Assembly: GCA_026988035.1 (NCBI GenBank)
Contig: JALSLY010000075.1
Coordinates: 1-35,074 of the forward strand
Direction: 5' to 3'
From: Thermotogae bacterium
GTDB lineage: Bacteria > Thermotogota > Thermotogae > Mesoaciditogales > Mesoaciditogaceae
DNA length: 35,074 nt
Shown here: one piece after another, positions 6,076 to 18,348 of the stretch
How the letters are laid out: every line of letters begins with the position of its first letter
Position numbering within the stretch: position 1 is the stretch's first letter
Notes under the pieces: model-generated
Seen by the model: only the letters and a program-made list of their open reading frames with translations
What the model was told of the DNA's origin: nothing
Database searches by the model: none
Translations under genes and position numbers: made by a program

Positions 6076-9000
6076 TTGAAAAGTGAATGGGAAATTGCCA
6101 AGTCCCAGAAAGAATGGGAAGTTTTTTTGTGCAAAAAATTTAATATAAGTCCCCTTCTTGCGCATCTTCTTGCCAACAGGGGAGCTGATTCTGTAGAAAA
6201 AGTAGAGCAATTTTTAATGCCAGACAAAATTCGTTTGGACGATCCATATAAGATGCTGGATATGGATAAGGCTGTTGAAGAATTGTTGAAGATCAGGGAG
6301 AAGAAAGAGCCTATGGTTATATATGGTGATTATGATGTAGATGGGGTTACAGGCACTTCTTTGTATTATTTGGTTCTCAAAAAATGGGGATGGAACGTTA
6401 AAACTTACATTCCAAAACGTTTAGATGATGGATACGGATTGAGCAAAGATTCGATACTGGCATTACACAATAAAGGAATGAACAGGCTCATCACTGTTGA
6501 TTGTGGAATTACGTCAGTTGAGGAAATTGAATATGCCAATTCTCTGGGATGCAAGGTAATTGTGACAGATCACCATGAAGTAAAAGATAAAATTCCTCCT
6601 GCTGTTGCCGTTGTGGATCCAAAACGCCCTAAGGATTCATATCCATTCAAGGATTTTTCTGGTGTAGGTGTTGCATATAAAGTTCTTCAGGCTCTTCAAA
6701 AGAGAATCGGAAACAGTGATGATTTAGAAGAGTATCTTGATATAGTTGCTTTGGGCACGATAGCAGACATAGTGCCAATTCTCTGGGAAAATAGATATTT
6801 TGTTTATAAAGGCATCAATCTTTTTGGAAGTAAAAAAAGAGTTGGAATTTCAAAACTCATGGAGCTCTCTAATGTTAAGCCTGAAGATATCAAAGCCCAT
6901 GATATAGGATATAAAATCGCTCCCAAAATAAACGCTGTTGGTCGAATAGATAGTGCATATACAGCACTTAAACTTATCTTAGAAGAAGATCCTGAAAAGG
7001 CGCATAAATTGGCTCAAAAGCTCCTTGAGAAGAATCAGGAGAGGCAATCTATAGAAAATCAGATTTATCAACAAGCCTTAGCTCAATTGGACGTCATGAA
7101 AGATCTCGATAAACGGAGAATACTTGTTCTCTCCGGTAAAGGATGGCATCCAGGTGTTATAGGAATTGTGGCTTCAAGAATCCTTTCTATTTACCATAGA
7201 CCAACACTTATGATATCGGTTGAAGGTGAGATCGCTCGAGGATCTGCTCGAAGTGTTGAAGGTGTGAATATTGTGAAGATTCTTAAAGAAGTTGATGATC
7301 TACTCGAAGAATATGGTGGCCACAAAATGGCTGCTGGTTTTTCTCTAAAAAAAGAACTTATTCCAGAATTTGATCAACGCCTTCAAATTGTTATGGAGAA
7401 GTATGATCCGCAAATTCTCATCCCTAAAATCAAAGTAGATGCGAAGATAGAACTTTCCGATGTCAATGACTCTCTCTTCTCGGATATTGAAAGGCTTAGA
7501 CCTTATGGTAGCGGTAATCCAGAACCAATTTTCGCTTTTGAGGATCTTGAAATAGGTCGGTTGAGAAGTGTTGGGAAATCCGGAAAACACGTAAATGCCA
7601 TTCTTTGGAAAAATCAAAGCAGAGTAGATGCCATAGGTTTTGGTTTTTCTCACTTATTTGATAGTGTGACTATTCCAAGTGAGTTTGCAAGATTGGATGT
7701 GGTATCAAACATCTGGAAAAATTCATGGAATGACAAGGTAAAATATCAGTTAAATATCGTAGACATGGATATCAAGTTTGAAGATAGGTACAGAGTCAAC
7801 TCTTCAAGAAAAGCTGAGATCAGGAAGGGAAAATTTGAGAAGATCTTAAACCTAAATTCAGACGTTTTAATAATTGGGGATCCTTACATAGAAGAAAGAG
7901 TGATACTCGAAGCGTCACTAAAAAAAGCGGGAAGACTTGTGGTAGTAACTCCAACTAATTCAATGCTGAGAGAACTTTATAATTCTTTGAACCTTATGAT
8001 GAGAAAAGTTGGTGTGACATCTTCTTATGTGGATGCCCTTCATACATCAAACGATTCAAAAGATGTGATTTTCACTAATGCAATTTCGTTGTTTAAAGTT
8101 TTAAAAGGTGGAGAAGTTGTAATTCTTTGTGAGCCTCAATTGATGGTTGAAACGAATCTAATAAATGAAATATCTGAACTTGTGATTGCTAAAAAGCCTA
8201 AACGTCTTCTTTTATTGTCTTCTTTTCTGAGTCGTGATGCCAAATCAGAAATACTTGATCTTTTTTCCATTAAAGAGATCTTTCACGAATTTCATAAGAG
8301 GGATATTGGAATTATAGACGACAGAAATACAAATGATAAAATTGCGATATTGATGAAACTTGTGAAAAGCGAACGCAGCAGAATGGCGATTGTCTTTTCA
8401 AATATTCAAAATCTTAAAAAGATTCTTTCGATTCTTTGTGATGAATATCCTCAAATGTGTAAGAGTGATCAGATCACCTCATACATCCCAAATTTAAGCC
8501 TTTATCACTATCATCGTGTTGTAGATCTCGTCAAAAAAGGGAAAGTCAAGGTGCTCTTAACAACACCCGTGTATGCTTCTTCATTGGAAAGAATCAACAG
8601 GATTGTCTATTATGATTTTCCGAGGAACCATATATCTTTCTTAAAACCTCCTTCACTCTTCGACAAAAAAAATTCCATGTCTGTTATACATATGTTGTTC
8701 GGAGAAAAAGATGTTGATAAGAACATTAAGGACATTGATCTGCTTTTTCCTTCTTCTGAACGTGTTGTGGAAGCGGCATACATGTTAAGCGAGAAAAGTG
8801 AAGATCCTGAAAAGCGTCTTGTGGAAATGGGTTTTGCGAGTTCAAAGGTGTTTTCGAAATTGTACATTTCCATGTTTGAGGAGATGGGAGCATTTGATGG
8901 AGAGAAAGTTACGAGAATTCCAACTAAAGACGAGGTAAATTTGACTTTGCGAGAAAGAGAAGGAATAGCAGAGAAGAAAATTCTTAGTAGTTTGAAACGT

Positions 9001-9081
9001 GAACTCATGGATCGAAAATCGCGTGATATAGCGAGGATCTTTCACAATCCATTTGAAGATTATGCGAAAAGTAGCAATTGA
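6076..9081 (+). CDS. recJ: single-strand DNA exonuclease RecJ with degenerate helicase-like C-terminus
   Basis: The N-terminal ~580 residues are RecJ, the 5'-3' single-strand exonuclease of recombination and repair. Visible motifs are DYDVDG (85-90), VDCG (141-144), DHH (165-167), LGTIADIVP (226-234), GGH of the DHHA1 domain (414-416) and YGSGNPEP of the OB-type domain (477-484). The protein is 1001 residues, against about 580 in E. coli and 790 in Bacillus. Residues ~590-1001 follow the order of an SF2 helicase core: IIGDPY where Walker A should be (599-604), VVVTPTNSMLREL (622-634, motif Ia), VVILCEPQ (681-688, motif II position), LLLLSS (711-716), MAIVFSN (770-776) and VKVLLTTPVYASSLE (824-838). 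Walker A and DExH residues are missing, so ATP hydrolysis is unlikely. The start is TTG at 6076 with GAGG 7 bases upstream. Upstream in-frame codons precede the promoter. Confidence 0.93.
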   Translation: MKSEWEIAKSQKEWEVFLCKKFNISPLLAHLLANRGADSVEKVEQFLMPDKIRLDDPYKMLDMDKAVEELLKIREKKEPMVIYGDYDVDGVTGTSLYYLVLKKWGWNVKTYIPKRLDDGYGLSKDSILALHNKGMNRLITVDCGITSVEEIEYANSLGCKVIVTDHHEVKDKIPPAVAVVDPKRPKDSYPFKDFSGVGVAYKVLQALQKRIGNSDDLEEYLDIVALGTIADIVPILWENRYFVYKGINLFGSKKRVGISKLMELSNVKPEDIKAHDIGYKIAPKINAVGRIDSAYTALKLILEEDPEKAHKLAQKLLEKNQERQSIENQIYQQALAQLDVMKDLDKRRILVLSGKGWHPGVIGIVASRILSIYHRPTLMISVEGEIARGSARSVEGVNIVKILKEVDDLLEEYGGHKMAAGFSLKKELIPEFDQRLQIVMEKYDPQILIPKIKVDAKIELSDVNDSLFSDIERLRPYGSGNPEPIFAFEDLEIGRLRSVGKSGKHVNAILWKNQSRVDAIGFGFSHLFDSVTIPSEFARLDVVSNIWKNSWNDKVKYQLNIVDMDIKFEDRYRVNSSRKAEIRKGKFEKILNLNSDVLIIGDPYIEERVILEASLKKAGRLVVVTPTNSMLRELYNSLNLMMRKVGVTSSYVDALHTSNDSKDVIFTNAISLFKVLKGGEVVILCEPQLMVETNLINEISELVIAKKPKRLLLLSSFLSRDAKSEILDLFSIKEIFHEFHKRDIGIIDDRNTNDKIAILMKLVKSERSRMAIVFSNIQNLKKILSILCDEYPQMCKSDQITSYIPNLSLYHYHRVVDLVKKGKVKVLLTTPVYASSLERINRIVYYDFPRNHISFLKPPSLFDKKNSMSVIHMLFGEKDVDKNIKDIDLLFPSSERVVEAAYMLSEKSEDPEKRLVEMGFASSKVFSKLYISMFEEMGAFDGEKVTRIPTKDEVNLTLREREGIAEKKILSSLKRELMDRKSRDIARIFHNPFEDYAKSSN

Positions 9082-9889
9082 TTTCGGATTTAAAAGGACT
9101 GGCATTGCCATAACAGATCCGAGCGGAGAAATTGTAACTTCTGCGAAAACCATAAAACCTTCTGAAATTATAAAAGAATTGGAAAGGGTTGATTCACTTT
9201 CGGAAGTGGTTTTTGGTTTTCCGGTAAATTTAAAAATGCAGTTTACAAAATCAACGATAGGAGCTGTTGATAAATCGATTGAAGTTGCTCAACTTATTGC
9301 CCCCGTTCCGGTTTATCTGGTAGACGAACGTTTCACTTCATCGATTGCAAACTCTCGAATAAAATCTTCAAAGGATCGCAAATCGATCGTTGATGGACTT
9401 AGTGCTTCGATAATTCTTGAAGACTACATTCGCGGAATGAAAGCTCATCGAGTTATGTGGAAACTCCCAACGATATCAAATAAAATGATTTCTTTTATCA
9501 ATGCGATAGGGCATTTCGAAAAGGTTTGTCTTGTGGGAAGCGGTTTGCGAGGAGTAGAGTTTTCCATTGTTGCAGAAAAGTTTGACATCTTTGAAGATGA
9601 TCCCGCTTACTTCAGAATGAGGCAAAAAAGAATTAACAATATGGATATCCGTGCTTCTTTGCATTTTGGAGTATTTTGGGATATAATTTTGCGTAGATTA
9701 AATGAAGCAAATTTACTTGTTTGTGACGAAGAAAATATGAATGAAATAGATCAACAAGCGCTTCCTCCCAATATGCTGGTGATTGTCGAAGAAACAAGGA
9801 GAATCGGAAGTGTCGATGATGCACGTCTTTCTAAAAATAGAGGAGCGGTGTATGTGGGTGGACGATTGCTAAGGATTTTAAGAACGTAA
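9062..9889 (+). CDS. ruvX: YqgF/RuvX Holliday-junction resolvase-like protein with extra C-terminal domain
   Basis: Residues 1-125 are a YqgF/RuvX RNase H-like domain: AIDFGFKRTGIAITD with acidic D7, FGFP (51-54), LVDERFTS with E89 (86-93) and DGLSA with D111 (111-115). The family is implicated in Holliday-junction resolution and in 16S rRNA maturation. Normal RuvX ends near 140 residues, but this one has 275. The added ~145 residues contain KVCLVGSGLRG (154-164), an acidic IFEDD stretch (176-180) and a C-terminal GGRLLRIL. The first two resemble the first beta-turn and following strand of a Rossmann nucleotide-binding fold. I do not recognise the domain. The gene overlaps the recJ end by 20 nt. 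TTG at 9053 is an alternative start. The next gene, atpZ, begins 4 bases after the stop. Confidence 0.85.
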   Translation: MRKVAIDFGFKRTGIAITDPSGEIVTSAKTIKPSEIIKELERVDSLSEVVFGFPVNLKMQFTKSTIGAVDKSIEVAQLIAPVPVYLVDERFTSSIANSRIKSSKDRKSIVDGLSASIILEDYIRGMKAHRVMWKLPTISNKMISFINAIGHFEKVCLVGSGLRGVEFSIVAEKFDIFEDDPAYFRMRQKRINNMDIRASLHFGVFWDIILRRLNEANLLVCDEENMNEIDQQALPPNMLVIVEETRRIGSVDDARLSKNRGAVYVGGRLLRILRT

Positions 9890-9893
9890 ATCA

Positions 9894-10142
9894 ATGAAAA
9901 GAAAAATTCCAATATCTTTTTTAAAACATTCAAATATAGTTTTCAATTTTGGTGTTACTGTTATAAGCAACGTTTTAGTAGGAGGATTGATTGGTTATTA
10001 TCTTGACAAATGGACTTTCAACAATAAGGTTCTGCTCATTGTTTTCCTTTTTCTTGGCATCGTATCTGGTATGTACAACGGTATGAGACTTCTACTTGAG
10101 GAAGCAAAAAAAGCAGATGATGAGAAAAACAGAAAAAGTTAG
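9894..10142 (+). CDS. atpZ: AtpZ/AtpI-family ATP synthase accessory membrane protein
   Basis: This 82-residue protein has two hydrophobic segments (about 18-38 and 45-65) flanking a short loop with GYYLDKW, and a charged lysine-rich tail. That is the shape of the AtpZ family encoded in front of many bacterial atp operons, where it works with AtpI in Mg2+/cation supply or c-ring assembly. It starts 4 bases after ruvX and overlaps the next gene, so it opens the atp cluster inside a longer transcript. Assignment rests on size, topology and position more than on a strict motif. Confidence 0.75.
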   Translation: MKRKIPISFLKHSNIVFNFGVTVISNVLVGGLIGYYLDKWTFNNKVLLIVFLFLGIVSGMYNGMRLLLEEAKKADDEKNRKS

Positions 10143-10461
10143 TTGGTCGTTGAATCTTTGGCTATCTTATATGCCATTTGCTTTTGCTTTTTTAAATTTT
10201 GGATGGAAATGTTTTCTCGGGTTTTCAATTGGAGCAATCGGCTCTGAATTATCTCTGATTATGATGATAAAGGATGTTGAGTACTTTAGGTTATATGGAG
10301 TTCGCGCTTTGAGATTTGGATTTTTGAAAAGATACACATTGAGTGCCATTGTTCTTGGTATTTCATCTGTTTTATCAGTATGGAGTCTTGTATTTGCTTT
10401 TTTGGGATTGGGACTTTTGAGGCTTACACTTACTACTTTTGCGAGGAGTGGTGAGATTTGA
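10120..10461 (+). CDS. atpI: AtpI-like ATP synthase accessory membrane protein
   Basis: This protein of about 113 residues has four likely membrane segments and no catalytic motif, placed between atpZ and atpB exactly where subunit I is found. AtpI assists c-ring assembly and is poorly conserved, so position is the main evidence. I start it at ATG 10120, overlapping atpZ by 23 nt. ATG 10117 and TTG 10096 are in frame upstream. The stop overlaps the possible TTG start of atpB, indicating coupling. Confidence 0.65.
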   Translation: MRKTEKVSWSLNLWLSYMPFAFAFLNFGWKCFLGFSIGAIGSELSLIMMIKDVEYFRLYGVRALRFGFLKRYTLSAIVLGISSVLSVWSLVFAFLGLGLLRLTLTTFARSGEI

Positions 10462-10463
10462 AA

Positions 10464-11569
<1,106 letters not shown>

Positions 11570-11584
11570 CGAGGAGAGATAAAA

Positions 11585-12082
11585 ATGGCAGGAAGTTTCG
11601 TGAACTTTAACGGTACTTCTATACTCCAGTTGATGAGCTTTTTCATCCTCATGTATTTTCTTATCAAATTTCTTTATAGACCCTTCCTAAATATAATTGA
11701 CAAGAGAACTGAAGAAATAAAAGGTGAATATGAAAAAGCGGATAAAGCTCACAAAGAAGCCGAAGAACTTAGAAAAAAAGCCAAGATTGAATTGGAAAAG
11801 CTAAATGAGCGCATTAATCAGATGTATGAGGAAGCTAAATCAAGGGTTAGTGAATATGAAAAAAAAGAGAAAGCTCGCGTTCAGTTTGAAGTGGAAGCAA
11901 TTATGAAAAGGGCGAGGAACGAAATTGAGGAGGAACGTACAAGAGCTGAGGAAACTCTTAGGGCAAATGTAATTACGTTGGCAGTTGCTCTTGCATCACG
12001 GATCATTCAGAAGGATATAGATGAAAAATCAAAGCGTGAGTTTTTGATGGACCAACTTTCCAAGGTCAGGGATGGAAGGTGA
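11585..12082 (+). CDS. atpF: F-type ATP synthase subunit b
   Basis: This 165-residue stator subunit has one N-terminal membrane helix (about 12-30) followed by FLYRPFLNIIDKRTEEI and a long charged coiled coil (about 40-140). It links the membrane subunit a to the F1 head through delta. GAGGAG stands 7-8 bases before the ATG. Its stop codon overlaps the GTG start of atpH (GTGA). Confidence 0.94.
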   Translation: MAGSFVNFNGTSILQLMSFFILMYFLIKFLYRPFLNIIDKRTEEIKGEYEKADKAHKEAEELRKKAKIELEKLNERINQMYEEAKSRVSEYEKKEKARVQFEVEAIMKRARNEIEEERTRAEETLRANVITLAVALASRIIQKDIDEKSKREFLMDQLSKVRDGR

Positions 12083-12618
12083 AGACAAGTCGTGCGATTG
12101 CTTTCAGGTATGCAAAAGCGCTCTTTGAGCTAAAAGATGAAAAATGTCTTGCGTTTATTGGTACTTTAGCTTCGATTAAAGATGACGAAGTGAGACTGTT
12201 TATAGGTGATCCTACCATTTCACCGAAAGTCAAAGCAGAAATCATTGCTCGTTCTTTTGGTATGAATAAAAGTTGTGAGAATTTGTTGAAAGTTATATTT
12301 GAACACAAGCGCTTTCAAATGTTTCATGATCTTTATCAAATAGCGCAAGCAATGTGGTTGAGAGCAAGTGGGAAAGAACGTGTAATTGTGAAGAGCGCTC
12401 AGATTCTTAATGAAGATGAATTGAATGCGATCGCAAAAGTTGTGAAGCAGGTTAGGAGGTCAGAACCTGTTTTTGAGGTGGTGTACGATCCCGAACTTTT
12501 AGCAGGGATCACTATGGATTTTGAAGATTCAGTTGTGGATCTTAGTGCTGCTGGTGCACTTAAAAAAGTAGCCAGTCTTATGCATGGAGGGCGATCAGAT
12601 GCGTATAAACCCAGATGA
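12079..12618 (+). CDS. atpH: F-type ATP synthase subunit delta
   Basis: This 179-residue subunit carries the N-terminal RYAKALFEL motif (about 10-18) and the C-terminal region with [15 protein letters not shown], both diagnostic of the OSCP/delta family. It binds the top of the alpha/beta head and holds the peripheral stalk. It begins with GTG overlapping the atpF stop (GTGA), and its 3' end overlaps the first 20 bases of atpA, whose SD lies inside it. Confidence 0.94.
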   Translation: MKTSRAIAFRYAKALFELKDEKCLAFIGTLASIKDDEVRLFIGDPTISPKVKAEIIARSFGMNKSCENLLKVIFEHKRFQMFHDLYQIAQAMWLRASGKERVIVKSAQILNEDELNAIAKVVKQVRRSEPVFEVVYDPELLAGITMDFEDSVVDLSAAGALKKVASLMHGGRSDAYKPR

Positions 12619-14110
12619 AATTACAAAAGTTTTGCGTGAGAAAATAGAGAGCTTTGAAAATCTTCCTAATCTCAAAGAAGTGGGACGCGTCATACAGGTC
12701 GGTGATGGAATAGCACGTGTTTACGGCCTCGAAAACGTAATGTCCAATGAATTGGTAAAATTTCAAAACGAAAGTATGGGAATAGCCATAAATCTTGAGG
12801 AAGATAATGTCGGTGTGGTTATACTTGGAGAGTACAAAAACATAAAAGAAGGAGCCCTTGTCGAGAGAACACACAAAATAGTTGAAGTACCGGTTGGTGA
12901 AGAACTAATTGGAAGAGTCATCAATCCATTAGGCGTGCCGTTGGATGGAGGAAGCCCCATATTGGTAAAGAAAACCCGTCCGGTAGAGAGAAAAGCAGTT
13001 GGTATAATTGAAAGGCAGCCTGTTGACACGCCGCTGCAGACGGGTCTAAAATCCATAGATTCTATGATCCCGATAGGAAGAGGTCAAAGAGAACTCATAG
13101 TCGGTGACAGGCAAACAGGTAAGACAGCTATTGCAGTTGACACGATTATTAATCAAAAAGGAAAAGGTGTTTACTGTGTATATGTGGCAATAGGGCAAAA
13201 AGGTGCAGCGATTGCAAGAACTGTGGAAAAGTTCAGACAGTATGGAGCAATGGATTACACAACAGTTGTGGTTGCATCTGCAAGCGATTCAGCTCCGTTG
13301 TTGTATCTTGCCCCATACGCCGGGGTGGCAATTGCGGAAGAAATGATGTTTTCTGGAGAAGATACGCTTATTGTGTATGATGATTTAAGCAAGCATGCCG
13401 TTGCATATAGAGAGATGTCACTTTTGTTGAGACGCCCCCCTGGGCGCGAAGCTTATCCTGGTGATATATTTTATCTTCATTCCAGATTACTTGAACGTGC
13501 CGCAAGACTGAGTGATGATCTTGGTGGAGGTTCCATGACCGCGCTTCCGATAATAGAAACTCAAGCGAATGATGTGAGTGCTTACATTCCAACAAATGTG
13601 ATTTCCATAACAGATGGACAGATATATCTCGAACCCGGGCTCTTCTATTCGGGATTTAGGCCTGCAGTAAACGTTGGTTTGTCTGTTTCACGTGTTGGTG
13701 GTGCTGCTCAAACAAAGGCCATGAAAAAAGTAGCGGGAAATCTTAGAATAGAATTGGCACAGTTTAGAGAATTAGAAGCATTTGCTCAGTTTTCGACAGA
13801 ACTTGATCCCTCAACTCAAGCACAGATAACAAGAGGTCAGCATTTGATGGAGCTTTTGAAACAAGAACAATACAATCCTATGCCCTTTGAAGAACAAGTT
13901 GTTGCATTGTATGTGGCTGTTAAAGGGTATTTAGATGATATTCCAATTGAATCTGTTAGGAAGTTCGAGAATGAATTTCTTTCCTATATGAGAAGAGAAT
14001 ACATAGATGTGCTTAAAGCTATAGAGCAATCAAAAGATCTGGAAGCAGAGACCGAAGTTTTGCTTGAAAAAGCAATTGAAGGGTTCAAAGAAAAGTTCAA
14101 GGTGATATGA
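12599..14110 (+). CDS. atpA: F-type ATP synthase subunit alpha
   Basis: This 503-residue non-catalytic nucleotide-binding subunit is the standard length. The Walker A loop is GDRQTGKT (169-176), and the family signatures [12 protein letters not shown] and [19 protein letters not shown] are present. The N-terminus [12 protein letters not shown] is typical. I start at ATG 12599, 7 bases after GGAGGG. An in-frame ATG at 12584 would place the SD inside the gene. The next gene, atpG, begins directly after its stop. Confidence 0.97.
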   Translation: MRINPDEITKVLREKIESFENLPNLKEVGRVIQVGDGIARVYGLENVMSNELVKFQNESMGIAINLEEDNVGVVILGEYKNIKEGALVERTHKIVEVPVGEELIGRVINPLGVPLDGGSPILVKKTRPVERKAVGIIERQPVDTPLQTGLKSIDSMIPIGRGQRELIVGDRQTGKTAIAVDTIINQKGKGVYCVYVAIGQKGAAIARTVEKFRQYGAMDYTTVVVASASDSAPLLYLAPYAGVAIAEEMMFSGEDTLIVYDDLSKHAVAYREMSLLLRRPPGREAYPGDIFYLHSRLLERAARLSDDLGGGSMTALPIIETQANDVSAYIPTNVISITDGQIYLEPGLFYSGFRPAVNVGLSVSRVGGAAQTKAMKKVAGNLRIELAQFRELEAFAQFSTELDPSTQAQITRGQHLMELLKQEQYNPMPFEEQVVALYVAVKGYLDDIPIESVRKFENEFLSYMRREYIDVLKAIEQSKDLEAETEVLLEKAIEGFKEKFKVI

Positions 14111-16376
<2,266 letters not shown>

Positions 16377-16378
16377 AC

Positions 16379-16777
16379 GTGTTTCGAGTAGTCATCATCA
16401 CTCCTGAAAAACGTGTGTTTGATGGGAAAGCGCGTTTTGTTGAGTTTAAAACCAGTAGTGGCGCTATGGGCACGCTTCAAAACAGGGCTCCGCTTTTAGC
16501 AGCGATGGCAATCTCGGAATTTGAGATAAAAGATGAAAACGGCACAAAACAAATTTTTGCAGTTCACGGAGGGATATCTGAATTTTTCAACAATACCTTC
16601 ACAGTGATATCAGATGCAGCTGAAAGAGCAGATGAAATAGACGTTGATCGTGCAAAACGTGCTTTGGAAGTTGCAAGGGTAGAACTTAAAAGTATTGAGA
16701 GTAAAATTCGTAAGAGAGAGGCGGAAGGAAAAATTCAACGCGCGTTAGTGCGTTTGAAAATTTCGCAGAAAAAGTGA
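16379..16777 (+). CDS. atpC: F-type ATP synthase subunit epsilon
   Basis: This 132-residue subunit has the N-terminal beta-sandwich (VVIITPEKRVFDG, then the conserved GTLQNRAPLLAAM and FAVHGGISEF) and the C-terminal two-helix domain (AKRALEVARVELKSIESKI) that can inhibit ATP hydrolysis. It starts with GTG 7 bases after AGGAG. With it the operon order BEFHAGDC is complete and standard. Confidence 0.94.
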   Translation: MFRVVIITPEKRVFDGKARFVEFKTSSGAMGTLQNRAPLLAAMAISEFEIKDENGTKQIFAVHGGISEFFNNTFTVISDAAERADEIDVDRAKRALEVARVELKSIESKIRKREAEGKIQRALVRLKISQKK

Positions 16778-16784
16778 GGCGATG

Positions 16785-17810
16785 ATGTTGAGGATAGCAA
16801 TATTAACAGGTGGAGGAGACTGTCCAGGGCTTAACGCTGTTATCAGGGGAATAGTCAAGGCACGGAGAGAAGAAGATGAAGTCATAGGCATCAAGCGTGG
16901 TTGGAAAGGTGCCGTTGAGGGTGTGTATGTGAATCTCTCTGATGATGATGTGGAAGGTATACATCTTTTGGGTGGAACAATTCTTGGCACATCGAGGGTA
17001 AATCCATTTACCGTTAAGAATGGTGTCGAAAAAGCCGAAAATAATTTTAGGAATGCCAAGATAGACGCTTTGATCGCTATCGGAGGGGATGATACTTTAA
17101 GTGTGGCTGCTAAGTTTTCTTCCAAGGGATTAAAAGTTGTTGGTGTTCCCAAAACAATAGATAATGATGTGTCCAACACCGATTATACTTTTGGGTTCCA
17201 CACAGCCGTTAATGTTGGAGCTGATGCCATAGACCGTCTTCAATCCACGGCTAAATCTCATGAGCGTATAATGTTTGTGGAGCTTATGGGAAGGGATGCC
17301 GGATGGATAACAGTGGAGGCCGGACTTGCGGCTGGGGCTCATCTCATTTTGATCCCCGAGTTTCCAAGAACAATAGACGAGATCATAGAAATACTTGATA
17401 AGAGAATGAAAACAAAAAGATATGCGGTGGTAGCTGTTGCAGAAGGATTTAAACCAACGGAACTTGAGACTGTGGTAGGAGATAAGACAACGGTAGACGC
17501 GTTTGGACATATAAGATTAGGTGGAATAGCACATTATTTGGCAGAGATAGTTGAGCAAAAGACTGGTTATGAGACTCGCTCGGTAGTTTTAGGGCATCTT
17601 TTGAGGGGTGGTACTCCAACAGCGTTTGATAGAATTCTTGGCACCCGCTATGGTGTTGAAGCCATGAAGCTGGTACAAAGGGGCGATTTTGGGCGTATGG
17701 TTGCGTTACGTGGGAATGAGATCATTTCTATTCCGCTTGAATACGGTGTTGCAACCAAAAAAGTTGTACCTTACGAATACTATAAACTTGCGGAGATGTT
17801 TTTCGGATGA
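16785..17810 (+). CDS. pfp: 6-phosphofructokinase, predicted pyrophosphate-dependent type
   Basis: This protein of about 341 residues phosphorylates fructose 6-phosphate to the 1,6-bisphosphate in glycolysis. Motifs are TGGGDCPGLNAV (about 8-19), GTSRVNPF (about 68-75), GGDDT (about 100-104) and VPKTIDNDV (about 121-129). ATP enzymes carry Gly at the fourth residue of GGDG, and the E. coli type also has Gly before TIDND. Asp and Lys at these two places are the accepted marks of PPi-dependent enzymes, which work reversibly. It follows atpC by 7 bases and overlaps the next gene (ATGA). ATG 16782, 16785 or TTG 16788 could be the start; GAGG at 16776 fits the later ones best. Confidence 0.92.
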   Translation: MLRIAILTGGGDCPGLNAVIRGIVKARREEDEVIGIKRGWKGAVEGVYVNLSDDDVEGIHLLGGTILGTSRVNPFTVKNGVEKAENNFRNAKIDALIAIGGDDTLSVAAKFSSKGLKVVGVPKTIDNDVSNTDYTFGFHTAVNVGADAIDRLQSTAKSHERIMFVELMGRDAGWITVEAGLAAGAHLILIPEFPRTIDEIIEILDKRMKTKRYAVVAVAEGFKPTELETVVGDKTTVDAFGHIRLGGIAHYLAEIVEQKTGYETRSVVLGHLLRGGTPTAFDRILGTRYGVEAMKLVQRGDFGRMVALRGNEIISIPLEYGVATKKVVPYEYYKLAEMFFG

Positions 17811-18331
17811 AAGGGAAACATCCTTTTGTAAAATGGGCAATAAAAGTGATAGAATCTAAAATTAGGGACGGAATTGAATTAAAACCAGATCCAAAAGAAC
17901 TGCCGTCGGAACTCTTTGAACGAAGAGCAGGGGTCTTTGTAACGCTTCACAAAGCAAGTGGTGAATTGAGAGGTTGCATAGGAACTTTTTTACCAACAAC
18001 TACTGATATTGCCCATGAAATCGCACGAAATGCTATCTCAGCTGCCTTGGAGGATCCAAGATTTGAACCAGTTAATGTAGAAGAACTGGACTCCATAATT
18101 GTAAGTGTAGACGTACTTTCAACACCGGAGGAGATCGGATCACTTGATGAACTTGATCCCAAGAAATATGGGATAATAGTTGAAAGCGGTTGGAGGAGAG
18201 GCTTATTGCTTCCTGACCTCGAAGGGGTTGATACGATCGAGCAACAGATTCAAATTGCCAAAGCGAAAGCGGGGATTTATGGGCAAGAAAATGTCAAAAT
18301 TTACCGTTTCACCGTTGAAAGATACCATTAA
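17807..18331 (+). CDS. AMMECR1 domain protein
   Basis: This 174-residue protein has the AMMECR1 fold signature LRGCIGTFLPTT (about 53-64) and the downstream SALEDPRFEPV-like stretch. Such proteins are widespread in archaea and some bacteria, often beside radical-SAM AmmeMemoRadiSam genes. Their biochemical role is not established. The ATG overlaps the phosphofructokinase stop (ATGA). No AmmeMemoRadiSam partner gene is in the window. Confidence 0.88.
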   Translation: MKGKHPFVKWAIKVIESKIRDGIELKPDPKELPSELFERRAGVFVTLHKASGELRGCIGTFLPTTTDIAHEIARNAISAALEDPRFEPVNVEELDSIIVSVDVLSTPEEIGSLDELDPKKYGIIVESGWRRGLLLPDLEGVDTIEQQIQIAKAKAGIYGQENVKIYRFTVERYH

Positions 18332-18348
18332 AAAGAGGTGGGGTAGCA

